Source: Novosphingobium sp. UBA1948 (lineage in GTDB: Bacteria; Pseudomonadota; Alphaproteobacteria; Sphingomonadales; Sphingomonadaceae). From it: a DNA stretch of 5,573 bases. The DNA is taken from assembly GCA_002336765.1 (NCBI GenBank), contig DDES01000041.1, positions 1 to 5,573 of the forward strand, read 5' to 3'. Position 1 is the stretch's first letter, and each line of letters starts with the position of its first letter. The position numbers and the translations under genes are program-made. Below, in pieces: positions 1-5,573 of this stretch. Under the pieces are notes generated by a model. It ran no database searches. It was not told the DNA's origin and worked only from the letters and a program-made list of their open reading frames with translations.

Positions 1-664
1 GATGATTATGGACCAGGATGATCGCGGCGGAGCCGAGATCGATCGCACGCCGGATCACTTCGCGGACATGGATCGCCGCCTCGTTGATCGATCCTTCGCT
101 CATCAGCTCGTCGCGGATCAGATGATTCTTGCTGTTGAGATGCAGCACCCGCACCCGCTCGATCATCGCGTGCGCCATATCGGCGCGCAGATAGTCGAGC
201 AGTGCTTGCCAGCTGCCCAGCACCGGACGATCGACGATCTCCGCGCGCAGCAGCCGGACCGCCGCAGCCTGGACGATCTTGATCGCGGCGACCGCACCTT
301 CGCCGACGCCGTCGACGCGCGCCAGCGCCTCGGCTACGGCAGCGAACAAACCGCCCATGCCGCCGAATTCGGCGATCAATCTTTTCGCCAGGGGCTTGGT
401 GTCACGGCGCGGAATCGCTGTCGCCAGCAGATATTCGACGATCTCGTGATCGAGCAGCGCTTCGCCGCCGCCCTCCAGCAACCGCTTGCGCAACCGCGCG
501 CGATGGCCGGAAGGATCATGCGCGGGATCGGGTTTGCGGGAAAGCGGGGGCTCGTCAGGCGCGGTTAAGGTGACGTCGGCCAGTTCTATGCCGAACAGCG
601 ATCCATTGCCCATCTCGCGCAGATGGCGATCTCTGGGGGCGGGCGGGGCGTCTGGCTTGGTCAA
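1..664 (-). CDS. radC: RadC-family JAB/MPN-domain protein, 3' end cut off by the window
   Basis: Read on the minus strand this gives 221 residues and is still open at the window edge. Residues about 54-138 match the RadC N-terminal helical region: GHRARLRKRLL, an AIPRRDTKPLAKRL stretch and a helix-hairpin-helix-like VDGVGEGA at 117-124. From about 143 the JAB/MPN domain follows (RPVLGSWQALLDYLRADMAH, then SKNHLIRDE). The last visible residues, VHNH (218-221), are the start of the metal-binding HxHPSGDP (JAMM) motif, so the catalytic end lies outside. The start is TTG at 664: an AAGGAG Shine-Dalgarno lies 8 bases upstream, and an in-frame TAA (679-677) rules out any earlier start. An in-frame ATG at 613 (M18) is the alternative, but it lacks a good ribosome site. 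RadC was named for a DNA-repair phenotype later traced to another gene, and its biochemical role is unsettled. Family assignment is firm; function is not. Confidence 0.95.
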   Translation of the reverse strand, partial: MTKPDAPPAPRDRHLREMGNGSLFGIELADVTLTAPDEPPLSRKPDPAHDPSGHRARLRKRLLEGGGEALLDHEIVEYLLATAIPRRDTKPLAKRLIAEFGGMGGLFAAVAEALARVDGVGEGAVAAIKIVQAAAVRLLRAEIVDRPVLGSWQALLDYLRADMAHAMIERVRVLHLNSKNHLIRDELMSEGSINEAAIHVREVIRRAIDLGSAAIILVHNH

Positions 665-672
665 CCGGCTGT

Positions 673-678
673 CTCCTT
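673..678 (-). promoter_or_regulatory. Shine-Dalgarno site of radC, supports its TTG start
   Basis: On the minus strand this reads AAGGAG, 8 bases before the TTG at 664. An in-frame TAA overlaps it (679-677), so translation cannot begin further upstream. This makes TTG the preferred start. Confidence 0.75.
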
Positions 679-723
679 AGGGAGTGGTACGTATTAGCAT
701 TGCCTTTCCTTGGGGGCTCGCGC

Positions 724-729
724 AAGAGA
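724..729 (+). promoter_or_regulatory. Probable ribosome binding site of the ydbH-like gene
   Basis: AAGAGA lies 6 bases before ATG 736. This favours ATG 736 over the in-frame TTG at 700, whose nearest purine-rich stretch (AGGGAG, 679-684) is 15 bases away, too far for normal initiation. Confidence 0.5.
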
Positions 730-735
730 CTGCAC

Positions 736-3700
736 ATGGCCGAAGCCCAAGATCTCCTGCCAGAAGAAGATGATGGCGCCACCGCAGGGCGAGCGGGGGC
801 CACCTCGCGCAAGCGCTTGCGCGGGGGCGTCGCTCTGGGTGTGACGGTGCTGGCGCTGGCCGGAGTGTGGACCCAGCGCGTGCCGATTGCCGATCATTTC
901 ATCACCGGCCAGTTGCAGAGCCTGAAACTGCCCGCGCGCTATCGCATTGTGGAATTGACCCCGACTCGCGCGGTGCTGGCCGATGTGGTGGTAGGGGATG
1001 GCGCGCAACCCGATTTCACCGCCGCCCGCGTGGTGATCGAGGCGGGCCTGCGCTGGGGCGTGCCCAAGATCGGCGCGGTGAGCGTGGAACATGCTCGCCT
1101 GCGCGCGACATGGCAGGGCAACCGCTTCAGCATGGGATCGCTGGATCGCCTGATGGAAGGGCCGTCGAATGGCCCCTTGCGTCTGCCCGACATTGATCTG
1201 GTGCTGCGCGATGCCAGAGCGAGTGTGACCGGCGATCACGGGGCGGTGGCCTTGGCGCTCGACGGACAGGGCGGGTTGCGCGACGGTTTCCGCGGAGGGT
1301 TGAAGCTGGAGGCGCCAAGGCTGGCGCTGGCTGGCTGCACACTTGGCGCGCGGATGGGGGGCAGCCTGTCGGTGGTGGATGAGGCGCCGGTGCTGGACGG
1401 GCCGGTCGATCTGGCGGCGCTGGCTTGCGACAATGGCTTGCGGGTGGATCGCGCGCGGATCGGCCTCAAGGCCAGGGGGGCGCCCACGTTGGATGGCGGC
1501 GAGGCCGATCTGGCGGTGGATGGTGGCTGGCTGCGCTATGGCGGGATAGCGGCGGGGCATGTGTCAGGTCCGGTCAAACTGTCGCTGCGACAGGGGGCGG
1601 CCAATGCCGTATGGCAGGTGCAGGCCGAAAATCTGGCCGGTGCGGGCACGGTGGCGGCCAAGCTGACGCTGGCAGGGCGCTTGCGGGCGCAAACCCATGC
1701 CAAAGGCGCGGGTTTCGCGCGGGTGGATGGCGAGGGCACGCTGGGCGGGGCGGGCGTGGCGCCCGATAAAGCCAGTTTCGCCGCGATGGAGCGGGCCGGA
1801 AAGTCTGCCGATGGCACGCTGGTCGCGCCTTTGCTGGGGCGGATCATTGCCAATCTGCGGCGCGAGAGTGCGGGCAGTTCGCTCGACGGGCATTTTACCT
1901 TCCATGCGGGCGATGGCGGTTTCAGCGCGGTGCTGCCCGAATTGCATCTGCGCGGGGATAGCCGCGCCGCGCTGCTGGACGTTACCAAACTGTCGCTGGT
2001 GGCGCCCCGACAGGGCGGGATGAAGCTGGCGGGCAGCTTCACCAGCGCGACGCCCGGCCTGCCGCAGATCGAGGGGGCTATCGAGCAGGGCGGGCAAGCC
2101 CTGCGCCTGAAGATGGCCGATTACCGCATGGTGGGGCCAACGCGGGCGGGCGATGCCAGTCTGGCGCTGCCCGAACTGCTGCTGACGCGGGCGGGAGAGA
2201 GCTGGAACTGGCGCGGCACGGCGCAGGTGAGTGGCGCGCTGGCGCAAGGCGTGGCGGTCGAGGGCCTGTCGCTGCCGCTGGACGGCGGGATGGATGCGCG
2301 TGGGCGGGTGGCCCTGTGGCAACGCTGTATGCCGGTGCGTTTCGCGCGGTTGACGGCGGGTGCGATGGTGCTCGACGGCGCCGCGACGCAGGTTTGCCCG
2401 CAGGGTGGTGCGGTGCTGGCTACGGGGGCTGCGCCTTTGCACATTGCCGCGCGGGTGGCGCCGCTGGAGTTGAAAGGCCGGCTGGGCGATTCGCCGCTGG
2501 CGCTGTCGAGCGGCGGTTTGACCTTCGCCTCGGGCGGCGCGGGAGGCCAGATGGAGGCCAAGGCGCTGGCCGTGACGCTGGAGCGCGGTGCGGATGCCTC
2601 GCAATTGAAGCTGGCGGGATTGAGCGCCAGACTGGGCAAGATTGCCGAAGGCGGCTTTAGCGGGCTGGAGGGCGTGCTGGCCCCGGTGCCCGCGCGGATC
2701 GCGCAGGGGAATGGTCATTGGCGCTTTGCCGATGGTGTGCTGGCGCTGTCGGACGTCGGCCTGACAGTGAGCGACCGCGAGAAGGTGGCGCGCTTTGCGC
2801 CGCTGGTGGCGCGCGGGGCCGGTCTGACGCTGGCGGGCGGGGTGGTGCGCGCCGATGCCGTGCTGCGCGAACCGTTGAGCGACCGGCAGGTGGTGCGTCT
2901 TGGCATCACGCATGATCTGGCCAGTGTGAAGGGCCATGCCGATCTGGCGGTTGAAGGTCTGGTGTTCGACAAGGCCTTGCAGCCTGATCGTCTGTCCGCG
3001 CTGGTGCAGGGCACGATTGCCAATGCCGAGGGCCGATTCGACGGATCGGGGCGGATCGACTGGGCGGGCGGCAAGCTGGCCAGCCATGCGACGGTGAAGA
3101 CCGACGGCTTCAGCTTTGCCGGTATGGTGGGGCCGGTCAAGAATGTGGCGGGCACGGTGGAGTTCACCGATTTGCTCGGGTTGGTGACCGCGCCGCACCA
3201 AACCTTGCGAATCGCCTCGATCAATCCGGGTATCGAGGCGCGCGATGGCGTGGTGCGTTTCAGTATGGAGCCGGGCTTCATGCTGGTGGTGGACGGGGCG
3301 GAATGGCCTTTCCTTGACGGGCAGATGGTGATGCTGCCCACGCGCATGCAATTGGGCGGGGCTGCGGTGCGGCGGTTCGAGATGCGTGTGTCGGGGGTGA
3401 ATGCCGCCAAGTTCATCACCGAGATGAACATCGGCAATCTGGCCGCGACCGGCCTGTTCGACGGGCGCATACCGCTGATGTTCGACCAGAATGGTGGCCA
3501 TGTGGTGGGCGGCGAACTGGTGTCGCGCCCGCCGGGGGGCAGTGTCGCCTATGTCGGCGCGTTGAGCTATCGCGATCTGACGCCGATGGGCAATTATGCC
3601 TTCCGCGCGCTGCGTTCGATGAAATTTGCGGAGATGCGCGTGGGGCTGGACGGCGATCTGGCCGGCGAGGTGGTCTCGCGCGTGTCGATGCGCGGCCTGT

Positions 3701-3951
3701 CGCAGGGGGCCGGGGCCAGCAAGAATTTCCTGACCCGCCAGATCGCGCGCATCCCCTTGCAGTTCGACGTCAATATCCGCGCGCCGTTCTACCAGTTGCT
3801 GGGATCGGTGATGTCGCTTTACGACACATCCTATGTCGGCGATCCGCGCGAGAAAGGGTTGAGCCTGCCTTCCATGGGCACCGCGCCCGCGCCGCCCTTA
3901 ACCGCCCCGAAATCCTCCATTCAGCCTTCAGTCAGCGAGCATCGTCCATGA
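736..3951 (+). CDS. ydbH: YdbH-family AsmA-like intermembrane lipid-transport protein
   Basis: This encodes 1071 residues from ATG 736. An in-frame TTG at 700 would add 12 residues. A short acidic N-terminus (LLPEEDD) and a basic RKRLR are followed by one membrane segment at about 30-45; the rest is predicted periplasmic. The body is long, rich in Gly, Ala, Leu and alternating polar/apolar residues, as in the beta-rich groove of AsmA-like proteins. The most family-like part is C-terminal: GTVEFTDLL (806-814), TAPHQTLRIASINPGI (818-833) and EWPFLDGQM (856-864), which I recognise as the YdbH/DctA-YdbH region. E. coli YdbH has about 880 residues, so this one is some 190 longer. It has four cysteines, in two close pairs (201/231 and 531/554). 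The C-terminus ends in a Pro-rich tail. Its stop overlaps the next start (ATGA). In E. coli, YdbH bridges the envelope with YnbE and supports phospholipid transport to the outer membrane; the same role here is inferred from family and gene order. Confidence 0.92.
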   Translation: MAEAQDLLPEEDDGATAGRAGATSRKRLRGGVALGVTVLALAGVWTQRVPIADHFITGQLQSLKLPARYRIVELTPTRAVLADVVVGDGAQPDFTAARVVIEAGLRWGVPKIGAVSVEHARLRATWQGNRFSMGSLDRLMEGPSNGPLRLPDIDLVLRDARASVTGDHGAVALALDGQGGLRDGFRGGLKLEAPRLALAGCTLGARMGGSLSVVDEAPVLDGPVDLAALACDNGLRVDRARIGLKARGAPTLDGGEADLAVDGGWLRYGGIAAGHVSGPVKLSLRQGAANAVWQVQAENLAGAGTVAAKLTLAGRLRAQTHAKGAGFARVDGEGTLGGAGVAPDKASFAAMERAGKSADGTLVAPLLGRIIANLRRESAGSSLDGHFTFHAGDGGFSAVLPELHLRGDSRAALLDVTKLSLVAPRQGGMKLAGSFTSATPGLPQIEGAIEQGGQALRLKMADYRMVGPTRAGDASLALPELLLTRAGESWNWRGTAQVSGALAQGVAVEGLSLPLDGGMDARGRVALWQRCMPVRFARLTAGAMVLDGAATQVCPQGGAVLATGAAPLHIAARVAPLELKGRLGDSPLALSSGGLTFASGGAGGQMEAKALAVTLERGADASQLKLAGLSARLGKIAEGGFSGLEGVLAPVPARIAQGNGHWRFADGVLALSDVGLTVSDREKVARFAPLVARGAGLTLAGGVVRADAVLREPLSDRQVVRLGITHDLASVKGHADLAVEGLVFDKALQPDRLSALVQGTIANAEGRFDGSGRIDWAGGKLASHATVKTDGFSFAGMVGPVKNVAGTVEFTDLLGLVTAPHQTLRIASINPGIEARDGVVRFSMEPGFMLVVDGAEWPFLDGQMVMLPTRMQLGGAAVRRFEMRVSGVNAAKFITEMNIGNLAATGLFDGRIPLMFDQNGGHVVGGELVSRPPGGSVAYVGALSYRDLTPMGNYAFRALRSMKFAEMRVGLDGDLAGEVVSRVSMRGLSQGAGASKNFLTRQIARIPLQFDVNIRAPFYQLLGSVMSLYDTSYVGDPREKGLSLPSMGTAPAPPLTAPKSSIQPSVSEHRP

Positions 3952-4202
3952 ACAGTCCCACATTGACCCGAACCGCAGGGCTTGCGACAAGCCGGATTAT
4001 GGCAAATCGGAAAACCGGCGTTTTGGCAGTAAAGGTGGCGGTGGCAGCGAGCCTCGCGTCGGCCCTGGGCGGGTGCATCACGTTGAAGGCACCCGACAAG
4101 CCGATTGTGATCGAGCTGAACATCAACATCAAACAGGAAGTGGTCTATCGTCTGGCAGCCGATGCCGACAAGACGATCACCGATAACAAGGGCGTGTTCT
4201 GA
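3948..4202 (+). CDS. ynbE: YnbE-family small outer-membrane lipoprotein
   Basis: This encodes 84 residues from ATG 3948, overlapping the upstream stop as ATGA, which suggests translational coupling; there is no clear Shine-Dalgarno. A basic and hydrophobic stretch leads to a lipobox LGGC with the lipidated Cys at residue 43. The mature protein is short and carries the YnbE signature APDKPIVIELNINIKQEV (48-65), then a charged C-terminus ending GVF. E. coli YnbE has about 61 residues. Starting at the internal ATG 3999 (M18) would give 67 residues and a typical 25-residue lipoprotein signal, so the true start is uncertain. In E. coli, YnbE sits in the outer membrane and binds the C-terminal end of YdbH to complete the periplasmic bridge. 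The position directly after the ydbH-like gene supports that role here. Identity is confident, start less so. Confidence 0.9.
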   Translation: MNSPTLTRTAGLATSRIMANRKTGVLAVKVAVAASLASALGGCITLKAPDKPIVIELNINIKQEVVYRLAADADKTITDNKGVF

Positions 4203-4585
4203 TGATGACCCGTGGTTTGAAGATGGCTCTGATGGCGGCGGCTGCCGCTGGCCTTGCGGCGCAGGCAGGCGCGCAGGCGCGTGATCCGGCCTATGCGGCG
4301 GCACGCTCCGCAGGGCAGGTGGGCGAGATGCCCAGCGGATACCTTGGCGTGGTGAGCGGCGGGGCCGACATCAAGCGGATGGTGGATGACCTCAACATCA
4401 AGCGTAAGGCTATCTATGCCGAGCGGGCGCAGGCCCAGCATGCCACGCTGGACGAATATGCCTTCACCACCGGCTGCAAGCTGATCCTGCAGACGCAGGC
4501 AGGCGAAAAGTATCAGGCGCCCGACGGTAGCTGGCAGACGCGCGGGGGCGGTGCGCCCTTGCGCGACAGTCGCTGCCCTGCCTGA
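4202..4585 (+). CDS. ydbL: YdbL-family (DUF1318) secreted periplasmic protein
   Basis: This encodes 127 residues from ATG 4202, which overlaps the previous stop by one base (TGATG); ATG 4205 is equally possible. AAGGGC at 4188-4193 is a suitable ribosome site. Residues 1-24 or 1-26 form a Sec signal peptide (basic MMTRGLKM, Ala-rich core, AGA or AQA before cleavage). The mature part has the family pattern: AR..GQVGE (34-42), GYL (46-48), DDLNIKRKAIYAE (62-74), TGCKLI (90-95), GEKYQAPDGSW (101-111). Unlike the E. coli protein as I recall it, this one has two cysteines, C92 and C125, the second in a C-terminal extension, and they may form a disulfide. YdbL is the periplasmic partner that modulates YdbH-YnbE assembly in E. 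coli. The gene closes the operon, with a terminator 24 bases downstream. Confidence 0.91.
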   Translation: MMTRGLKMALMAAAAAGLAAQAGAQARDPAYAAARSAGQVGEMPSGYLGVVSGGADIKRMVDDLNIKRKAIYAERAQAQHATLDEYAFTTGCKLILQTQAGEKYQAPDGSWQTRGGGAPLRDSRCPA

Positions 4586-4608
4586 TTCGCGGTTTTGAAC
4601 CGGCAAAG

Positions 4609-4638
4609 AGCGTCCGAGCGTGGCTCGGGCGCTTTTTT
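4609..4638 (+). terminator. Intrinsic (Rho-independent) terminator of the ydbH-ynbE-ydbL operon
   Basis: An 11-base-pair stem (4609-4619 with 4623-4633, one G-U wobble) and a GTG loop are followed by six Ts (4633-4638, the first shared with the stem). It begins 24 bases after the ydbL-like stop and separates that operon from the atp operon. An A-rich stretch just before the stem could lengthen the helix by pairing with the T run. Reverse-strand termination would be weaker, since only three Ts would follow the stem there. Confidence 0.9.
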
Positions 4639-4677
4639 GTGCATACGTAGGCGCATGAAACTGGCCCAAGGCGCGCT

Positions 4678-4699
4678 CTACTACTAAGCTACTACCTAG
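4678..4699 (+). repeat. Two-copy 11-bp tandem repeat upstream of the atp promoter
   Basis: CTACTACTAAG (4678-4688) is followed directly by CTACTACCTAG (4689-4699), identical at 9 of 11 positions, with a perfect CTACTAC core. The spacing is about one DNA helical turn, so both copies would present the same face. The second copy ends 7 bases before the predicted -35 element. That layout fits an activator or repressor site, but no known regulator is recognised, and it could be chance. Confidence 0.55.
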
Positions 4700-4706
4700 C
4701 GGGCGG

Positions 4707-4735
4707 TTGACTTGGCATTACCCCCCGCCTAAGGG
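4707..4735 (+). promoter_or_regulatory. Predicted housekeeping promoter of the atp (F0) operon
   Basis: TTGACT (4707-4712) is a near-consensus -35 box. A 17-base C-rich spacer leads to TAAGGG (4730-4735), a weak -10 of the sort common in alphaproteobacteria, followed by a GC-rich discriminator. Transcription would start near 4742, leaving a leader of roughly 80 bases before atpI. It is the best promoter-like sequence in the window and lies between the upstream terminator and atpI. The -10 assignment is the weak point. Confidence 0.62.
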
Positions 4736-4807
4736 GCAGGCGCTCTGGGCAGACAGCCGTGGCGCATGGCCTTGAAACGCAGGATGCAGCCCGATTCGGG
4801 TGGCAAC

Positions 4808-4813
4808 GGGGGA
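4808..4813 (+). promoter_or_regulatory. Ribosome binding site that favours GTG 4821 as the atpI start
   Basis: GGGGGA ends 7 bases before GTG 4821. The earlier in-frame GTG at 4800 has no purine-rich site at a suitable distance, so the shorter protein is preferred. Confidence 0.5.
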
Positions 4814-4820
4814 CAAGGTT

Positions 4821-5141
4821 GTGGGCGACGAGCCGGAAGCTCAGGATCAACGCGGTGAGGATGCGCGCCTCGAGGCGCTCGACGAAAGGATCAAGTCCCT
4901 TCGCGAGCGGGAGGAGCAGCGCAAGGCGCCGGATGCGGGGGCTCAATCGGACGAGAATTATCGTCTGGGCAATCGTGTCCTGACCGAACTTATCGCGGGG
5001 ATCGGCGGTGGTGCGTTCTTCGGCTGGGTCATTGACCGTTTTGCCGGAACCAAGCCGTGGGGCCTGTTGGTGGTGATGGCGCTGGGCACCATTGTCGCCT
5101 TCAGAAACATTATCCGGATTTCGACCCGGCGACCCGACTGA
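4821..5141 (+). CDS. atpI: ATP synthase protein I (AtpI), F0 assembly factor
   Basis: This encodes 106 residues from GTG 4821; an in-frame GTG at 4800 would add seven. Residues 1-46 are highly charged, with a helical, coiled-coil-like stretch at about 13-35 (EDARLEALDERIKSLRER). Two membrane segments follow: about 53-74, with the family's glycine-rich GIGGGAFFGWVIDRF (60-74), and about 79-94, ending in AFRNI (93-97). This is the AtpI/AtpZ two-helix pattern. AtpI helps assemble the c-ring of F-type ATP synthase and is not part of the finished enzyme; a magnesium or calcium transport role has been proposed for some relatives. It is the first gene after the atp promoter and lies 39 bases before atpB. 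In alphaproteobacteria the F0 genes usually form an operon separate from the F1 genes, which fits this arrangement. Confidence 0.91.
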   Translation: MGDEPEAQDQRGEDARLEALDERIKSLREREEQRKAPDAGAQSDENYRLGNRVLTELIAGIGGGAFFGWVIDRFAGTKPWGLLVVMALGTIVAFRNIIRISTRRPD

Positions 5142-5167
5142 GTTCGGCGTTGCGGGGCACAAGGCAA

Positions 5168-5172
5168 GAGGG
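5168..5172 (+). promoter_or_regulatory. Ribosome binding site of atpB (GTG start)
   Basis: GAGGG lies 8 bases before GTG 5181. In-frame ATG codons at residues 10 and 14 lie inside the conserved N-terminal part and have no comparable site, so GTG is preferred. Confidence 0.65.
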
Positions 5173-5180
5173 CAATTCGC

Positions 5181-5573
5181 GTGGCTGAGCAGGGCAAAGT
5201 CGATCCGATGCACCAGTTCATGATCGAGCCGCTGTTCGGCACCGATCATTTGACGCTGGGCGGCTATAACATCGCCTTCACCAACTCGGCGCTGTGGATG
5301 CTGATCACGTGCGTTGCGTTGTTCATTTTTGTGGCTGGCGGCGCCAAGAAGCAACTGGTGCCCGGTCGCTGGCAGATGGCGGTCGAGAGCCTTGCCGGTT
5401 TCATCGACAACCTGCTGGCCGCCAATGTCGGCCCCGCCGGCAAGAAGTATGTGCCTTACATCTTCTCGCTGTTCGCGTTCATTCTGTTCTCGAACATGCT
5501 CGGCCTGCTGCCGCTCGGCCTGTTTGGCGTGCATCCCTTCACCGCCACCAGCCACTTCACGGTGACCGGCGTG
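5181..5573 (+). CDS. atpB: F-type ATP synthase subunit a (AtpB), N-terminal part
   Basis: 131 residues are visible from GTG 5181, open at the window edge; the full protein is usually about 240-260 residues. The N-terminus, DPMHQFMIEPLFG (8-20), is typical of alphaproteobacterial subunit a. A first membrane helix lies at about 33-53, followed by VPGRWQMAVESLAGFIDNLL (60-79). The second helix region holds the conserved FSNMLGLLP (103-111). Subunit a forms the two proton half-channels next to the c-ring. The essential arginine and the later helices lie beyond the window, so their integrity cannot be judged. No frameshift or stop is seen in the visible part. The gene is presumably co-transcribed with atpI; the 39-base gap shows no terminator. 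Confidence 0.97.
   Translation, partial: MAEQGKVDPMHQFMIEPLFGTDHLTLGGYNIAFTNSALWMLITCVALFIFVAGGAKKQLVPGRWQMAVESLAGFIDNLLAANVGPAGKKYVPYIFSLFAFILFSNMLGLLPLGLFGVHPFTATSHFTVTGV

Larger units (their letters stand above)
665..735. promoter_or_regulatory. Divergent intergenic region between radC and the ydbH-like gene
   Basis: These 71 bases must hold, or lie close to, the 5' signals of two divergent genes. The region contains the radC ribosome site, a small dyad CTCC-TTAG-GGAG (673-684) and an AT-richer core at 688-701. No convincing -35/-10 pair could be placed on either strand: the minus-strand TAATAC at 696-691 has no TTGAC-like partner at a usable distance. Promoters may sit partly inside the flanking coding sequences. 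That the region is regulatory is inferred from gene orientation, not from recognised motifs. Confidence 0.4.

Noticed and set aside
2..568. Plus-strand 188-codon open frame at the left edge
   Set aside because: It is antisense to radC, whose minus-strand translation matches the RadC family along its length; the plus-strand product has no recognisable features.
688..693. TACGTA palindrome, seen again at 4644-4649
   Set aside because: A six-base palindrome occurring twice in 5.5 kb is not significant, and the two flanks do not match.
1564..3501. Very long (645-codon) open frame on the minus strand opposite the ydbH-like gene
   Set aside because: Its product is rich in His, Arg, Gln and Pro with no recognisable domain. 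Such frames are typical shadows of GC-rich genes, and the plus-strand frame has clear family motifs and operon context.
4590..4602. Small hairpin CGGTT-TTG-AACCG just after the ydbL-like stop
   Set aside because: The 5-bp stem has no T run after it; the much stronger hairpin at 4609-4633 is the credible terminator.
4145..4669. Minus-strand open frame across ydbL and the terminator
   Set aside because: It runs through the intrinsic terminator and opposite a recognised secreted protein; the product has no domain.
4655..4687. Ten-codon reading frame (MKLAQGALYY) between the terminator and the atp promoter
   Set aside because: It has no ribosome site, lies upstream of the predicted transcription start, and ends inside the tandem repeat; probably chance.
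4766..4858. Thirty-codon ATG frame in the atp leader that overlaps the atpI start
   Set aside because: No Shine-Dalgarno precedes it and its product has no recognisable features. A regulatory upstream frame is possible, but the sequence alone does not support it.
4692..5555. Minus-strand 287-codon open frame opposite atpI and atpB
   Set aside because: Its composition (His, Gln, Arg, Pro rich) marks a shadow frame; both plus-strand genes are clearly identified.
5314..5565. Plus-strand Ser/Cys-rich open frame inside atpB
   Set aside because: It is an alternative frame of atpB; the GTG 5181 frame carries the conserved subunit a motifs.

Overview
The window looks like ordinary chromosomal DNA of an alphaproteobacterium, most probably a sphingomonad (Novosphingobium/Sphingobium-like). 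This is inferred from the high-GC codon usage, from the protein sequence types of RadC, AtpI and AtpB, and from a TTGAC-type promoter with a C/G-rich spacer. No mobile element, CRISPR array, rRNA or tRNA is visible.

Layout. (1) Positions 1-664, minus strand: the 5' three quarters of a radC-family gene, cut by the window edge inside its metal-binding JAMM motif. (2) A 71-base divergent intergenic region, 665-735. (3) Positions 736-4585, plus strand: a tightly coupled three-gene operon. It encodes a large AsmA-like/YdbH-family protein (736-3951), a small YnbE-like lipoprotein (3948-4202, ATGA overlap) and a secreted YdbL/DUF1318 protein (4202-4585, TGATG overlap). It ends at a strong intrinsic terminator (4609-4638). 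(4) Positions 4639-4820: the control region of the ATP synthase F0 operon, with an 11-bp tandem repeat and a -35/-10 pair. (5) atpI (4821-5141) and the first 131 codons of atpB (5181 to the edge).

How the genes work together. In E. coli, YdbH (inner-membrane anchored, spanning the periplasm), YnbE (outer-membrane lipoprotein) and YdbL (periplasmic modulator) form one of the AsmA-like bridges thought to carry phospholipids to the outer membrane, redundantly with TamB and YhdP. All three partners are here in order and translationally coupled, so the same bridge is the best reading. AtpI and AtpB belong to a separate transcription unit that builds the membrane sector of F-type ATP synthase. RadC is transcribed divergently and has no evident functional link to either.

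I found no new system. The points most worth a second look are the complete YdbH/YnbE/YdbL module in a lineage whose outer membrane probably uses glycosphingolipid, the paired cysteines in its YdbH and YdbL, and the 11-bp tandem repeat next to the atp promoter.
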